A stretch of DNA of 26,446 bases from CAZMGG01 sp964565715 (GTDB lineage: Bacteria > Planctomycetota > UBA1135 > UBA2386), in contig CAZMGG010000077.1 in NCBI GenBank assembly GCA_964565715.1, positions 1 to 26,446 of the forward strand. Direction: 5' to 3'. Numbering within the stretch: the stretch's first letter is position 1; every line of letters starts with the position of its first letter. Positions 19,265 to 26,446 of this stretch are shown here, piece by piece. The notes under the pieces are model-generated. The model was not told the DNA's origin. It ran no database searches and was given only the letters and a program-made list of their open reading frames with translations. The position numbers and the translations under genes are program-made.

Positions 19265-21922
19265 CTAGTACTCGCCCACCCGCAGCTTCAGGCCGCGGGT
19301 CAGCGACACGCCCGGGAACACCGAGTCGGTCGCCGCCGCGTCGAGGACGCCGCACTGGGCGAACAGGGTGAACCCGATCAGGCCCGGGATGGTCGGCACC
19401 GGCAGGCTGATGCCGGCCTTGCCGTCCAGATCCGTGAACACGAACCAGGTCGGGTCGATGTTGGCGATCAGCAGGTTGCACGGCATCAGCACCGCGGCCG
19501 GGTTGTAGCCGGCGGCGAACACGGCGATCGAGAACGGCTTGGCGTTGGTCAGGCCGAGCCCGAACGTGGCGTTCGGCTGGATCGGCAGGGCCGGGGCCCC
19601 GGTCGGCAGGATGTAGGGCACGCGGCCCACCTGGCCACCGCAGCCCGCGCCGTAGTGGTCGATGCGGCCCGACGCGCGGCCCGGCAGCATCACGACCCGG
19701 TCGCCGGTCGAATCGGCGTAGAACAGGTCCATGTACTCGTCCTGGTTGGCGTTGCCGAAGCCGACCGCCACGGGCGAGCCGAAGCCGAAACCGACGCCGC
19801 CGGACGCGAAGCCGGCGCCGCCGATGTAGCTGCCCTGGAAGCTCAGCGTGGTGCTGAAGCTGTTGGCGGTGGCCAGATCGCGGCGCGTGGTGTCCGGATC
19901 CGAGTCGTTGTCCAGGTCGCCGATGGCGAGCGCCACGGCGCCGTTGTCGACGCAGTGCACCATGCGCTTGAACACGCCGCCGCCCAGGTTCTGGAACTCA
20001 TCCAGCACCGAGCCCGTGCCGGTGCCGGCGGCGGTCGTGAACACGTCGTTGTCGCCGTCGCCATCGATGTCGCCGATGGTCACCGCCGTCGGGCCGGCGG
20101 CGATGGTCCAGGGGCTGCCGGACATGGCGCTGAACGCGCCGAGGCCGTCGCCGGCGAAGCCGTGCAGGCGACCCGTGGAGACGTTGCCCTCGACCACGAA
20201 CACGTCGTTGTTGCCGTCGCCGTTCACGTCACCGATGGCGGCGCCGTGCACGGCGAGGGGGAACGAGCCGAGCGACACGCTGGTCCAGCCGGTGCCGGAA
20301 CCGTTGTTGCGCAGCACGGTGGCGCCACCCGGCGTCGCCGCGTTGGTCCACACCAGGTCGGTGGCGGCCTGGTTGTCCAACTGGCCGCTGGCGATGTCGC
20401 TGGGCACCGCCGAGGTGGCCAGGGTGATGTTGTGGTGCAGCAGGATGCCGCCGCTGCCGTTGTTGCGGAAGATGTAGATGTCGTTCTCGGTCGTCGCCGG
20501 CGAGATGTTCTTGGTCAGCGCGGCGATGTCGACACCGGGGTTGCCGTTGAACTCGCCGGCGGCGATCGCGACGTTGCGCGACGACGTGTTGGCGAAGGCC
20601 AGCGTGCCCAGGATGAAGCTGCTGCCGATGCCGGTGTTGATGCCGATCGACAGGCGCGGCGTGCTGTTCTGCGACGCGCAGGCGATGTCGGTGCCCGGGA
20701 AGCCGTTCAGTTCGGCCACCAGCATGTCCACCGGGGTGTGGTGCGGCGGCAGCGGGATGATCGTGCCCGGCGAGCCGAGGAAGAACGCGCCCGCCCTCGG
20801 GGTCAGGTCCACCATCGAGCCGCCCGGCACCGGGTAGGAGCCGACGCCGTTCGAGTTGCTGTAGGCGTTGCCGCTCCAGGTGTTGCCGAAGGCGGCGCCG
20901 TCGAAGGCGACGTCGGTGCTGCTGGCGAGGCAGTTCTGGAACGAGTTGCCCGCCACCGTGACGCCGGTGACCAGGTCCAGGGTGACCGCGAAGTCACCGC
21001 CATGGACGTGGTTGTTGCGCATCGAGCCGGCCAGCACCATCGGCGAGTTGTTCTGCACGATGATGCCCGCTTCGCAGTTGCCGACGCCGTTCTGATCGCA
21101 GTTGACGAAGCCCGAGGCCTCGAAGATCAGGATGCCGGTCGCGACGTAGCTGGACGGGTTGTAGAAGATGTCGGTGACCGTGTTGCGGCTCACCGTCGCC
21201 CCGCCGTTGTAGCTGATCTGGATGCCGTTCTGGGCCGGCAGACCGGCGTCGAGCCGGCCCATGCCCTCCACCCGGCAGTCCTCCACCGTCATCAGCGAGC
21301 TGTAGAAGCTGGCGATGCCGTTCTTGCCCCAGTTGTGCAGGTGGCAGTTGCGGACGCCGACGTAGCTGACGTCGTGCACGCCGTCACCGCGGACCAGGAC
21401 GGCCAGCGGCGTCTGCGAGCTGTCGAGCGGCTCGGCGCGGCAGTTCTTGATCTCGATGCTGTCGAGCAGCGCGTCGGCGCCGCCACGGACGTAGACGCCG
21501 GTCAGGCGACCGGACGCCGGCATGCTGAAGTTGCCGTCGACGGTCAGGTCGCGCAGGTCGACCCGCGCCGCGCCGCTGATCAGCACCACGGGCCGCTGCG
21601 CCGCGACGCCGACGCCGGCGGGCAGCGGGGTGGTGGCCGAGCTGTGGGCGCGGATCACCGACGAACCGATGCCCGCACCGATCACCGCCACGCTCTTGTT
21701 GCCGAGCGAGACGATGCCCTGCTCGTCACCGTAGGTGCCGGCGGCGAGCCGGATGGTGTCGCCCGAGCTGGCCATCATGTTGGCATGGTTGATGGTCAGG
21801 AACGGCTGGGCCATCGTGCCAGGGTTCGAGTCGCTGCCGGTGGGGCTGACCCACCACTGCGACTGGGCAGGGACGTTGGCGGCAACCACGGCGGCCAGCA
21901 ACGGCAGAACGAGCTTCATCAT
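19265..21922 (-). CDS. Secreted beta-helix / FG-GAP repeat protein with conserved C-terminal region
   Basis: The 885-aa product starts with a signal peptide (1-20, cleaved near VPAQS). WWVSPTGSDSNPGTMAQPF begins a DUF1565-like right-handed parallel beta-helix to about residue 350, with many short strand repeats such as GVRNCHLHNWGKNGIAS. Residues about 390-740 form FG-GAP/VCBS-type repeats with calcium loops: DVNGDGNND (about 565), DIDGDGDND (about 616) and DLDNDSDPD (about 666). The last 130 residues (from YGAGCGGQVGRVP) are Gly/Pro-rich and match in layout the end of the protein at 8406-10148. No catalytic residues were identified; a polysaccharide-binding, adhesive or sheath role is inferred. 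AAGGAT lies five bases before tandem ATG codons at 21922 and 21919. A strong hairpin lies downstream. Confidence 0.87.
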   Translation of the reverse strand: MMKLVLPLLAAVVAANVPAQSQWWVSPTGSDSNPGTMAQPFLTINHANMMASSGDTIRLAAGTYGDEQGIVSLGNKSVAVIGAGIGSSVIRAHSSATTPLPAGVGVAAQRPVVLISGAARVDLRDLTVDGNFSMPASGRLTGVYVRGGADALLDSIEIKNCRAEPLDSSQTPLAVLVRGDGVHDVSYVGVRNCHLHNWGKNGIASFYSSLMTVEDCRVEGMGRLDAGLPAQNGIQISYNGGATVSRNTVTDIFYNPSSYVATGILIFEASGFVNCDQNGVGNCEAGIIVQNNSPMVLAGSMRNNHVHGGDFAVTLDLVTGVTVAGNSFQNCLASSTDVAFDGAAFGNTWSGNAYSNSNGVGSYPVPGGSMVDLTPRAGAFFLGSPGTIIPLPPHHTPVDMLVAELNGFPGTDIACASQNSTPRLSIGINTGIGSSFILGTLAFANTSSRNVAIAAGEFNGNPGVDIAALTKNISPATTENDIYIFRNNGSGGILLHHNITLATSAVPSDIASGQLDNQAATDLVWTNAATPGGATVLRNNGSGTGWTSVSLGSFPLAVHGAAIGDVNGDGNNDVFVVEGNVSTGRLHGFAGDGLGAFSAMSGSPWTIAAGPTAVTIGDIDGDGDNDVFTTAAGTGTGSVLDEFQNLGGGVFKRMVHCVDNGAVALAIGDLDNDSDPDTTRRDLATANSFSTTLSFQGSYIGGAGFASGGVGFGFGSPVAVGFGNANQDEYMDLFYADSTGDRVVMLPGRASGRIDHYGAGCGGQVGRVPYILPTGAPALPIQPNATFGLGLTNAKPFSIAVFAAGYNPAAVLMPCNLLIANIDPTWFVFTDLDGKAGISLPVPTIPGLIGFTLFAQCGVLDAAATDSVFPGVSLTRGLKLRVGEY

Positions 21923-21960
21923 GACGGATCCTTCGCGATGAGGAGGAAAGGCGAGTTGGC

Positions 21961-21972
21961 GAGTAGCTACTC
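21961..21972. promoter_or_regulatory. 12-bp perfect palindrome upstream of the beta-helix gene
   Basis: GAGTAGCTACTC is a perfect palindrome 39 bases before the start codon of the minus-strand gene at 21922, in a patch richer in A/T than its surroundings. It could be a regulator binding site overlapping the promoter; it is the only copy noticed in the window, so the call rests on symmetry and position alone. Confidence 0.3.
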
Positions 21973-22366
21973 TTGCTGAGTACCTGTGCTTGACTTGCTA
22001 CGCAGGGTTGCCAGGGTGCAGGGACTGGCGAGGACACGGCGCGCTCCGAGTCAATCCTTCGCCCGTCGCGCCGAGAACGTTGCCGGCGTCACCCGTTCCC
22101 GCGCCCCTGCCGTTCCAGCCACCGAGATTCACGCACTCTGGCGCGATCGGACACTGTTGCAGGTTGCTGAGGTGTTCGGGCGATGACGGCATCCGATCTC
22201 TCCACGTGGATCGAAGGGCTGCTTCGAAGCATGCAGCGATGAGGAACACTACCCGCGAGCCCAGGTGGCGCAAGGGTCAAATGCCGAGTCGCCATTCCGC
22301 CCGAGCGCAGCCGCGCCGCTGGTCTTGCGCCCCGCGGACATCACACTCTCCGCATTCCGGAGACAT
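21973..22366. other. Gene-free stretch between the beta-helix gene and the DUF4863 gene
   Basis: About 390 bases with less GC than the genes around. Open frames on both strands (for example 21998-22273 minus, 91 aa) lack a ribosome binding site, domain signature and the codon bias of neighbouring genes. No tRNA, repeat array or transposase remnant was seen. It holds the upstream region of the beta-helix gene and possibly decayed coding sequence. Confidence 0.5.
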
Positions 22367-22412
22367 CCGTCCGTTGCACCGCAAACGCGAGTGCGGCCGC
22401 GGCGGCGGACGG
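22367..22412. terminator. Nested hairpin after the DUF4863 gene
   Basis: CCGTCCG (22367-22373) pairs with CGGACGG (22406-22412), and inside it CCGCA (22379-22383) pairs with TGCGG (22392-22396). It lies three bases beyond the stop of the minus-strand gene ending at 22416. There is no T-run, so intrinsic termination is uncertain. Confidence 0.4.
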
Positions 22413-22415
22413 CGA

Positions 22416-22883
22416 TCAGTCGGCCAGGAACTCGATCGCGCCGCCGGGCAGGAAGTAGAGGATCAGCATCTCGCCGCCACGCACGGTCGGCACGTGCACC
22501 GATCCGGGACCGTAGACCACCCAGCCCTCGGCGTGGCCGTCGAAGCGCGGCGCACCAGCGCGGGTGAAGCACAGGTCGATCTCGCCGTTGGGATGGCGGT
22601 GGCGCGGCCCCGGCCGGTCCATCAGCACGCAGTCGACGCTGAACCCGCCGAGGTCCTTGGCCACGCGTCCGAAGCGGATGCCGCCCGCCTCCTTCGGCAG
22701 CAGCCACGGGGTGGCCACCGCCGCCAGCGCGGCCGCCCGCACGGCCCGGACCTCCGGGCCGTCGAACGGCACCGCCGCCGCCACCGCCGCCGCGGCGCCG
22801 GGCCCCTCCACCTCGATCCCGCGCAACCGCTCGGCGATCGGACGCAACAGTTCGACGAACGCTTCCTTGGTCGGCTCGCTCAT
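22416..22883 (-). CDS. DUF4863 family protein (4-hydroxylaminobenzoate lyase-like cupin)
   Basis: This 155-aa protein looks like the DUF4863 family, which to my recollection includes PnbB, 4-hydroxylaminobenzoate lyase of nitrobenzoate degradation. The N-terminal 45 residues are helical. The C-terminal part is a small beta barrel with a cupin-type metal site: His95, His97 and Glu101 in RHRHPNGEIDLCF, and His130 in GPGSVHVPTV, followed by GGEMLILYFLPGGAIEF. The metal site is visible; the lyase activity is an inference and, with no other aromatic degradation genes here, the physiological substrate may differ. AGGCGAGGAATCC before the ATG contains a usable ribosome binding site. It is the last gene of the minus-strand run that begins with sdhA, 48 bases after the MogA/MoaB-type gene. 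Confidence 0.72.
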   Translation of the reverse strand: MSEPTKEAFVELLRPIAERLRGIEVEGPGAAAAVAAAVPFDGPEVRAVRAAALAAVATPWLLPKEAGGIRFGRVAKDLGGFSVDCVLMDRPGPRHRHPNGEIDLCFTRAGAPRFDGHAEGWVVYGPGSVHVPTVRGGEMLILYFLPGGAIEFLAD

Positions 22884-22931
22884 GGATTCCTCGCCTCCCT
22901 GTCTACGCGGTTTCGCGCCCGACCGCCACGC

Positions 22932-23465
22932 TCAGGCGCCGGCCGGCCGGAACACCTGCACGACCGCGGGATTCCCCTCCAGGCGCGGGCCGCCCAGCAG
23001 GTCGATGCAGTACGGGATCGCCGGGAACACCGCGTCCAGGCAGACGCGGATCGAACCAGGCTTGCCCGGCAGCGTCACCACCAGCGTCCGGCCGTGGATC
23101 GCCGCGGTCTGCCGGGACAGGATGGCGGTCGGCACGCCCGCCTCGAGGCTCGCCCGGCGCATCGCCTCGCCGAAGCCCGGCAGTTCCTTCTCGCAGACGT
23201 CGGCGATCGCCTCCGGCGTGACGTCGCGCACGGCGGGCCCGGTGCCGCCGGTGGTGCAGACGAGACAGCAGCCCTGTCCGGCGAAGGCGACGATCGCGGC
23301 AGCGATGGCGGCACGTTCGTCGGCGATCACCCGCCGCCGGAACTCGCAGTCGGTGGCCAGGTAGTCGCGCAGCGCCGCCTCGATGGCCGGGCCGGAGCGG
23401 TCTTCGTACACGCCCTGGCTGGCGCGGTCGGAGATCGTGAGGATGCCGATCAAGGGTCTGGTCAC
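22932..23465 (-). CDS. mog: Molybdenum cofactor protein of the MogA/MoaB family
   Basis: The 177-aa product fits molybdopterin adenylyltransferase, which activates molybdopterin with ATP before molybdate insertion. It opens with IGILTISDRASQGVYEDRSGP, contains the nucleotide/pterin-binding TTGGTGPAVRDVTPEA at 71-86, and LPGKPGSIRVCLDAVFPAIPYCIDLL from 132, shown here as two motifs: LPGKPGSI and DAVFPAIPYCIDLL. The start is GTG at 23465, since VTRPLIGIL begins the conserved strand; no ribosome binding site is evident, and the stop of the pseudouridine synthase gene is ten bases upstream, so coupling is likely. No other molybdenum cofactor genes are in the window. MogA and MoaB cannot be separated with certainty by eye. 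Confidence 0.88.
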   Translation of the reverse strand: MTRPLIGILTISDRASQGVYEDRSGPAIEAALRDYLATDCEFRRRVIADERAAIAAAIVAFAGQGCCLVCTTGGTGPAVRDVTPEAIADVCEKELPGFGEAMRRASLEAGVPTAILSRQTAAIHGRTLVVTLPGKPGSIRVCLDAVFPAIPYCIDLLGGPRLEGNPAVVQVFRPAGA

Positions 23466-23475
23466 CGGGCCAGGA

Positions 23476-24399
23476 TTAGCGGTCGCCGGCGTCCATCGCC
23501 AGCGCCGCCGCCAGCCCGGCGAAGTCGTCCGGCGGCGGCACCGTGAACTCCAGCGGCGCGCCGCTGATCGGATGGGCGAACGCCAGCGTGGCCGAGTGCA
23601 GCATGATCCGCGGCGCCGGCAGCACCGGGCCACGATGGTCACGCACGTAGCCGCGCTCCCCCAGCAGCATGTGCCCCCGCTCCGCCAGGTGGATCCGGAT
23701 CTGGTGGGTGCGGCCCGTGCGCAGCGTGCACGCCACCAGGGTCGCACCACGCAGGGGCCGCACCACCGCCACCTCGGTGATCGCCTCCTTGCCGCCACGC
23801 CCCGGCGGCACCGAGCCGCGTCGGCCATCGCCGCGATCCTCGTCGAGGAACGTGCGGATCGTGCCGGCCGCGACCGCGCCATGGGCCAGGGCCAGGTAGC
23901 GACGTCGCACGTCGTGCCGCCGCAGCAGGTGGGTCAGTCTGCCCTCGGCCTCGGCGGTGAGCGCGAACAGCATCGCGCCGCTGGTGTCGCGATCGAGCCG
24001 GTGCACGACGCGCACCGGCTGGCCCAGGGTCACGCCCAGCCGGACGTCGAGGGCGTCGCGTTCCTCGCCCCAGGGCACGCTGTTGAGCCCCGGCGGCTTG
24101 TCGACCACCACGAGGTACGGATCCGCGAACAGGATGCGGGCGCGGTCGAGGGCCGGAGCCTGGCCCGCACCGCGGTCGGCCCGGGGCGCCGCCATCTGGA
24201 TCGTCCAGGCCGTGCCGGGCCCGACCAGCGCTCCCGGATCGGTCTGCACGCCGCCCTGCACCGTCACCTTGCCGCGCCGGATCAGGTCCCGGACGGCGCC
24301 CCAGGACAGGTCGCGGGCGGCCTTCACCAGCCGATCCAGCCGGGTGGGCGGATCGCCGTCGCCGGTGCAGAACCTGCCGTCGCGGGGGTCCGCGGTCAT
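23476..24399 (-). CDS. RluA-family pseudouridine synthase
   Basis: The 307-aa enzyme isomerises uridine to pseudouridine in rRNA or tRNA. An N-terminal S4-type RNA-binding segment (LDRLVKAARDLSWGAVRDLIRRG, residues 21-43, with KVTVQGGV after it) precedes the catalytic domain. DPYLVVVDKPPGLNSVP is the typical opening, and HRLDRDTSG at 133-141 carries the catalytic Asp136. LRTGRTHQIRIHL and MLHSATLAFAHP are the later family motifs. The S4 plus catalytic layout is that of RluC/RluD-type enzymes, but the target position cannot be deduced. The ATG at 24399 lies 19 bases after the sdhB stop, across a small GC-rich inverted repeat (CCGGCCGG), and the gene is followed closely by the MogA/MoaB-type gene, so all may share one transcript. 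Confidence 0.9.
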   Translation of the reverse strand: MTADPRDGRFCTGDGDPPTRLDRLVKAARDLSWGAVRDLIRRGKVTVQGGVQTDPGALVGPGTAWTIQMAAPRADRGAGQAPALDRARILFADPYLVVVDKPPGLNSVPWGEERDALDVRLGVTLGQPVRVVHRLDRDTSGAMLFALTAEAEGRLTHLLRRHDVRRRYLALAHGAVAAGTIRTFLDEDRGDGRRGSVPPGRGGKEAITEVAVVRPLRGATLVACTLRTGRTHQIRIHLAERGHMLLGERGYVRDHRGPVLPAPRIMLHSATLAFAHPISGAPLEFTVPPPDDFAGLAAALAMDAGDR

Positions 24400-24418
24400 G
24401 TCCGGCCGGACCGTCCGG

Positions 24419-25234
24419 TCAGCCGGCGCCGCCGCCCAGCGCCTTGCCGGCCGCCGGATCCTGGCGCACCCTGGCCCGCACGAACTCGCGGTTCAGCTCG
24501 GCGATCACCCGCACCGGGATCTCCTTCGGACAGGCGGCCTCGCACTCGTACTGGTTGGTGCAGTTGCCGAAGCCCTCCTTGTCCATCGCCGCCACCAGGT
24601 TGCGGGCGCGCTCGTCGCGCTCGACCCGGCCCTGCGGCAGGTGCAGGAAGTGCGACACCTTGGCGCCGGTGAACAGCATCGCCGAGGCGTTCTTGCAGGC
24701 GGCCACGCAGGCGCCGCAGCCGATGCAGGTGGCCGCGTCGAACGCCCGTTCGGCGTCCGCCTTCGGCACCGGCGTGCTGTTGGCGTCCGGCGCGCTGCCG
24801 GTGCTCACCGAGACGAAGGCGCCGGCCTGCACCACGCGGTCGAACGCCGAGCGGTCCACCGCCAGGTCGCGGATCACCGGGAACGCGCGGGCCCGCCACG
24901 GCTCGACGTGGATCTCGGCCCCCGACCGGAAGCTGCGCATGTGCAGTTGGCAGGTGGTGGTGCCGCGTTCGGGGCCGTGCGGCAGGCCGTCGATCACCAC
25001 GCCGCAGGAGCCGCAGATGCCCTCGCGGCAGTCGTGGTCGAAGGCGACCGGCTCCTCGCCCTGCTGGATCAGGCGCTCGTTGAGCACGTCCAGCATCTCC
25101 AGGAACGACATGTCCGGGGAGACCTGATCGAGCTCGTAACGGACCATGCGGCCGTCCTGCCGGGGGTCCTGCGGCGTGCTGCGCTTCGACTGGCGCCAGA
25201 CGTGCAGGGTCACCTTCATGTGGTTGCTGCTCAT
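24419..25234 (-). CDS. sdhB: Succinate dehydrogenase / fumarate reductase iron-sulfur subunit
   Basis: The 271-aa subunit passes electrons from the flavoprotein to quinone through three iron-sulfur clusters. The [2Fe-2S] ligands are Cys69, Cys74, Cys77 (DCREGICGSCG) and Cys95 (TTTCQLH). The ferredoxin-like part has CIGCGACVAAC (Cys170, 173, 176, 180) and CTNQYECEAACPKEIP (Cys225, 231, 235). CIGCGACVAACKNASAMLF is the type found with the group of enzymes having one large cytochrome subunit, as in Bacteroidetes and epsilonproteobacteria. The start could be ATG 25234 or ATG 25219 (MKVTLHVW). It begins seven bases after the sdhA stop. The membrane anchor subunit would lie upstream of sdhA, outside the window. 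Confidence 0.94.
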   Translation of the reverse strand: MSSNHMKVTLHVWRQSKRSTPQDPRQDGRMVRYELDQVSPDMSFLEMLDVLNERLIQQGEEPVAFDHDCREGICGSCGVVIDGLPHGPERGTTTCQLHMRSFRSGAEIHVEPWRARAFPVIRDLAVDRSAFDRVVQAGAFVSVSTGSAPDANSTPVPKADAERAFDAATCIGCGACVAACKNASAMLFTGAKVSHFLHLPQGRVERDERARNLVAAMDKEGFGNCTNQYECEAACPKEIPVRVIAELNREFVRARVRQDPAAGKALGGGAG

Positions 25235-25241
25235 CGCTGGT

Positions 25242-26446
25242 TCACTTGTAGCTGCGCACGGCCAGGTGCACGTTCTCGAACTCCAGGGGCTCCTGGTGCC
25301 GCACCGGGGCGCTGCCCTCGCCGCGCCACTCCCACACCGCGGCGTGGCAGAAGTTCTCGTCGTCGCGCCGCGCCTCGCCGTCCTCGGTCTGGTGCTCGCT
25401 GCGGAAGTGGCCGCCGCACGACTCCTCGCGCTCCAGCGCGTCGCGGCACAGCAGCTCGCCGAACTCGAGGAAGTCGGCGACGCGGCCGGCCAGCTCCAGG
25501 GACTGGTTGAAGCCGAGCCCGTTGCCCAGCACCCGGACGTTCTGCCAGAACTCCTCGCGCAGGGCCGGGATCTCGCGCAGCGCCTCCTGCAGGCCCTGGC
25601 GGTCCCGGGCCATGCCGCACTTGCCCCACATGATGCTGCCCAGCGCCCGATGGAAGCTGTCCGGCGAGCGCTTGCCCTGGATGCCGAGCAGCCGCTCGAT
25701 GCGCTGCCGCACCTCGCCGAGCGTGGCGGCGAACTCCGGCGCGTCCTTGCCGGCGCCGGGCTTCTCGCCGGCCAGGTAGCCGCCGATGGTGTACGGGATC
25801 ACGAAGTAGCCGTCGGCGAGTCCCTGCATGAGGGCCGACGCGCCCAGCCGGTTGGCGCCGTGGTCGCTGAAATTGGCCTCGCCCAGCACGTACAGCCCCG
25901 GGATCGTCGACTGCAGGTCGTAGTCCACCCACAGCCCGCCCATCGTGTAGTGCACGGCCGGGAAGATCCGCATCGGCTGCGCGTACGGATCCTCGGCGGT
26001 GATCTTCGCGTACATGTGGAACAGGTTGCCGTAGCGGCCGGCGATCTTGTCCTTGCCCAGCCGCTGGATGGCGTCGCGGAAGTCCAGGTAGACGCCGCGG
26101 CCGCCGGGGCCCACCCCGCGGCCCGAGTCGCACGCCTCCTTGGCCGCCCGGCTGGCGATGTCGCGCGGCGCCAGGTTGCCGAAGCTCGGGTACTTGCGTT
26201 CCAGATAGTAGTCGCGCTCGCCGTCGGGGATCTGGTCCGGACGCCGCGTGTCGCCCTTCTTCGCCGGCACCCACACCCGGCCGTCGTTGCGCAGGGACTC
26301 CGACATCAGGGTCAGCTTCGACTGATGGTCGCCGGTGACCGGGATGCAGGTCGGATGGATCTGCGTGTAGCAGGGGTTGGCGAAGCCGGCGCCGCACTTG
26401 TGCGCCCGCCAGGTCGCGGTGACGTTGCAGCCCTTGGCGTTGGTCG
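25242..26446 (-). CDS. sdhA: Succinate dehydrogenase / fumarate reductase flavoprotein subunit, C-terminal part (cut by right edge)
   Basis: The frame is open to the window edge; about 400 of the usual 580-650 residues are present, lacking the N-terminal FAD-binding start. Just inside the edge lies TNAKGCNVTATWRAHK, then NPCYTQIHPTCIPVTGD with the active-site His, and SKLTLMSESLRNDGRVWVP. PGLYVLGEANFSDHGANRLG at about 25850-25905 is the second FAD-binding signature with the active-site Arg. The helical C-terminal domain follows and ends at the TGA 25242. The HPTCIP form matches the same enzyme subtype as the adjacent SdhB. It catalyses succinate:fumarate interconversion in the citric acid cycle at the cytoplasmic membrane. 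An internal ATG at 26306 is not the start, because clear homology continues upstream. Confidence 0.94.
   Translation of the reverse strand, partial: TNAKGCNVTATWRAHKCGAGFANPCYTQIHPTCIPVTGDHQSKLTLMSESLRNDGRVWVPAKKGDTRRPDQIPDGERDYYLERKYPSFGNLAPRDIASRAAKEACDSGRGVGPGGRGVYLDFRDAIQRLGKDKIAGRYGNLFHMYAKITAEDPYAQPMRIFPAVHYTMGGLWVDYDLQSTIPGLYVLGEANFSDHGANRLGASALMQGLADGYFVIPYTIGGYLAGEKPGAGKDAPEFAATLGEVRQRIERLLGIQGKRSPDSFHRALGSIMWGKCGMARDRQGLQEALREIPALREEFWQNVRVLGNGLGFNQSLELAGRVADFLEFGELLCRDALEREESCGGHFRSEHQTEDGEARRDDENFCHAAVWEWRGEGSAPVRHQEPLEFENVHLAVRSYK

Noticed and set aside
19655..21979. 774-codon open frame on the plus strand
   Set aside because: Antisense to the beta-helix protein; the Val/Ala/Asp/His-rich translation mirrors the repeats of the true gene.
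21998..22273. 91-codon open frame on the minus strand in the gene-free gap
   Set aside because: No ribosome binding site, no recognisable motif and atypical codon use compared with neighbouring genes.
1..26446. CRISPR arrays, tRNA/rRNA genes, insertion sequences or prophage genes
   Set aside because: No regularly spaced repeats, cloverleaf sequences, transposase or phage structural motifs were recognised in the window.

Overview
The window is a 26.4 kb stretch of a very GC-rich bacterial chromosome, densely packed with short gene gaps. Several traits point to a planctomycete or a close relative: two large secreted proteins sharing a glycine/proline-rich C-terminal region, a beta-helix plus FG-GAP surface protein, a bacterial tricorn-type protease and a DUF2007 protein with a membrane anchor. 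This is inferred from protein style; no rRNA or other phylogenetic marker is present. No tRNA, CRISPR array or intact mobile element was found.

Layout. Bases 1-1824 (+) hold the 3' end of a tricorn-like protease, a 78-aa unknown protein and a small nucleotidyltransferase (the last two overlap by ATGA). An MFS transporter (-) diverges from ispG (+) at about 3.1 kb. A DinB-like protein (-) and an orphan FixJ-type response regulator (+) follow. From 13086 down to 5702 (-) lies the main functional unit, deoxynucleoside salvage and catabolism: cdd, deoC, a catalytic aldehyde dehydrogenase, a secreted duplicated beta protein, a four-helix membrane protein, a short non-catalytic aldehyde-dehydrogenase-like protein and deoA. 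Cdd deaminates (deoxy)cytidine, DeoA releases deoxyribose-1-phosphate, DeoC cleaves deoxyribose-5-phosphate to glyceraldehyde-3-phosphate and acetaldehyde, and the dehydrogenase presumably oxidises the acetaldehyde. The phosphopentomutase that should link DeoA to DeoC is not in the window. The two aldehyde-dehydrogenase genes look like the two halves of an ALDH family 16 protein, split into separate genes.

Bases 13162-19122 hold a DUF2007 membrane protein, a BtrK-like PLP decarboxylase, a sigma-factor remnant, a coiled-coil secreted protein, a 2'-5' RNA ligase, an SxxK serine hydrolase and a chemoreceptor with almost no extracytoplasmic domain. A near-perfect 57-base hairpin separates the chemoreceptor from a convergent 885-aa beta-helix/FG-GAP protein. 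After a gene-free gap of about 490 bases, the right end (-) reads sdhA (cut by the edge), sdhB, an RluA-type pseudouridine synthase, a MogA/MoaB-type protein and a DUF4863 protein.

The most interesting observations are the split ALDH16-like pair in the deo cluster with an unrelated secreted-protein gene embedded in it, the shared C-terminal region of the two secreted proteins, the small-protein/nucleotidyltransferase pair, the sigma-factor fragment with no valid 3' end, and TANNNT boxes 7-12 bases before the start codon of five genes lacking a Shine-Dalgarno sequence, which suggests short-leader or leaderless transcription. I do not see a clear-cut new defence or biosynthetic system; these are the best leads.
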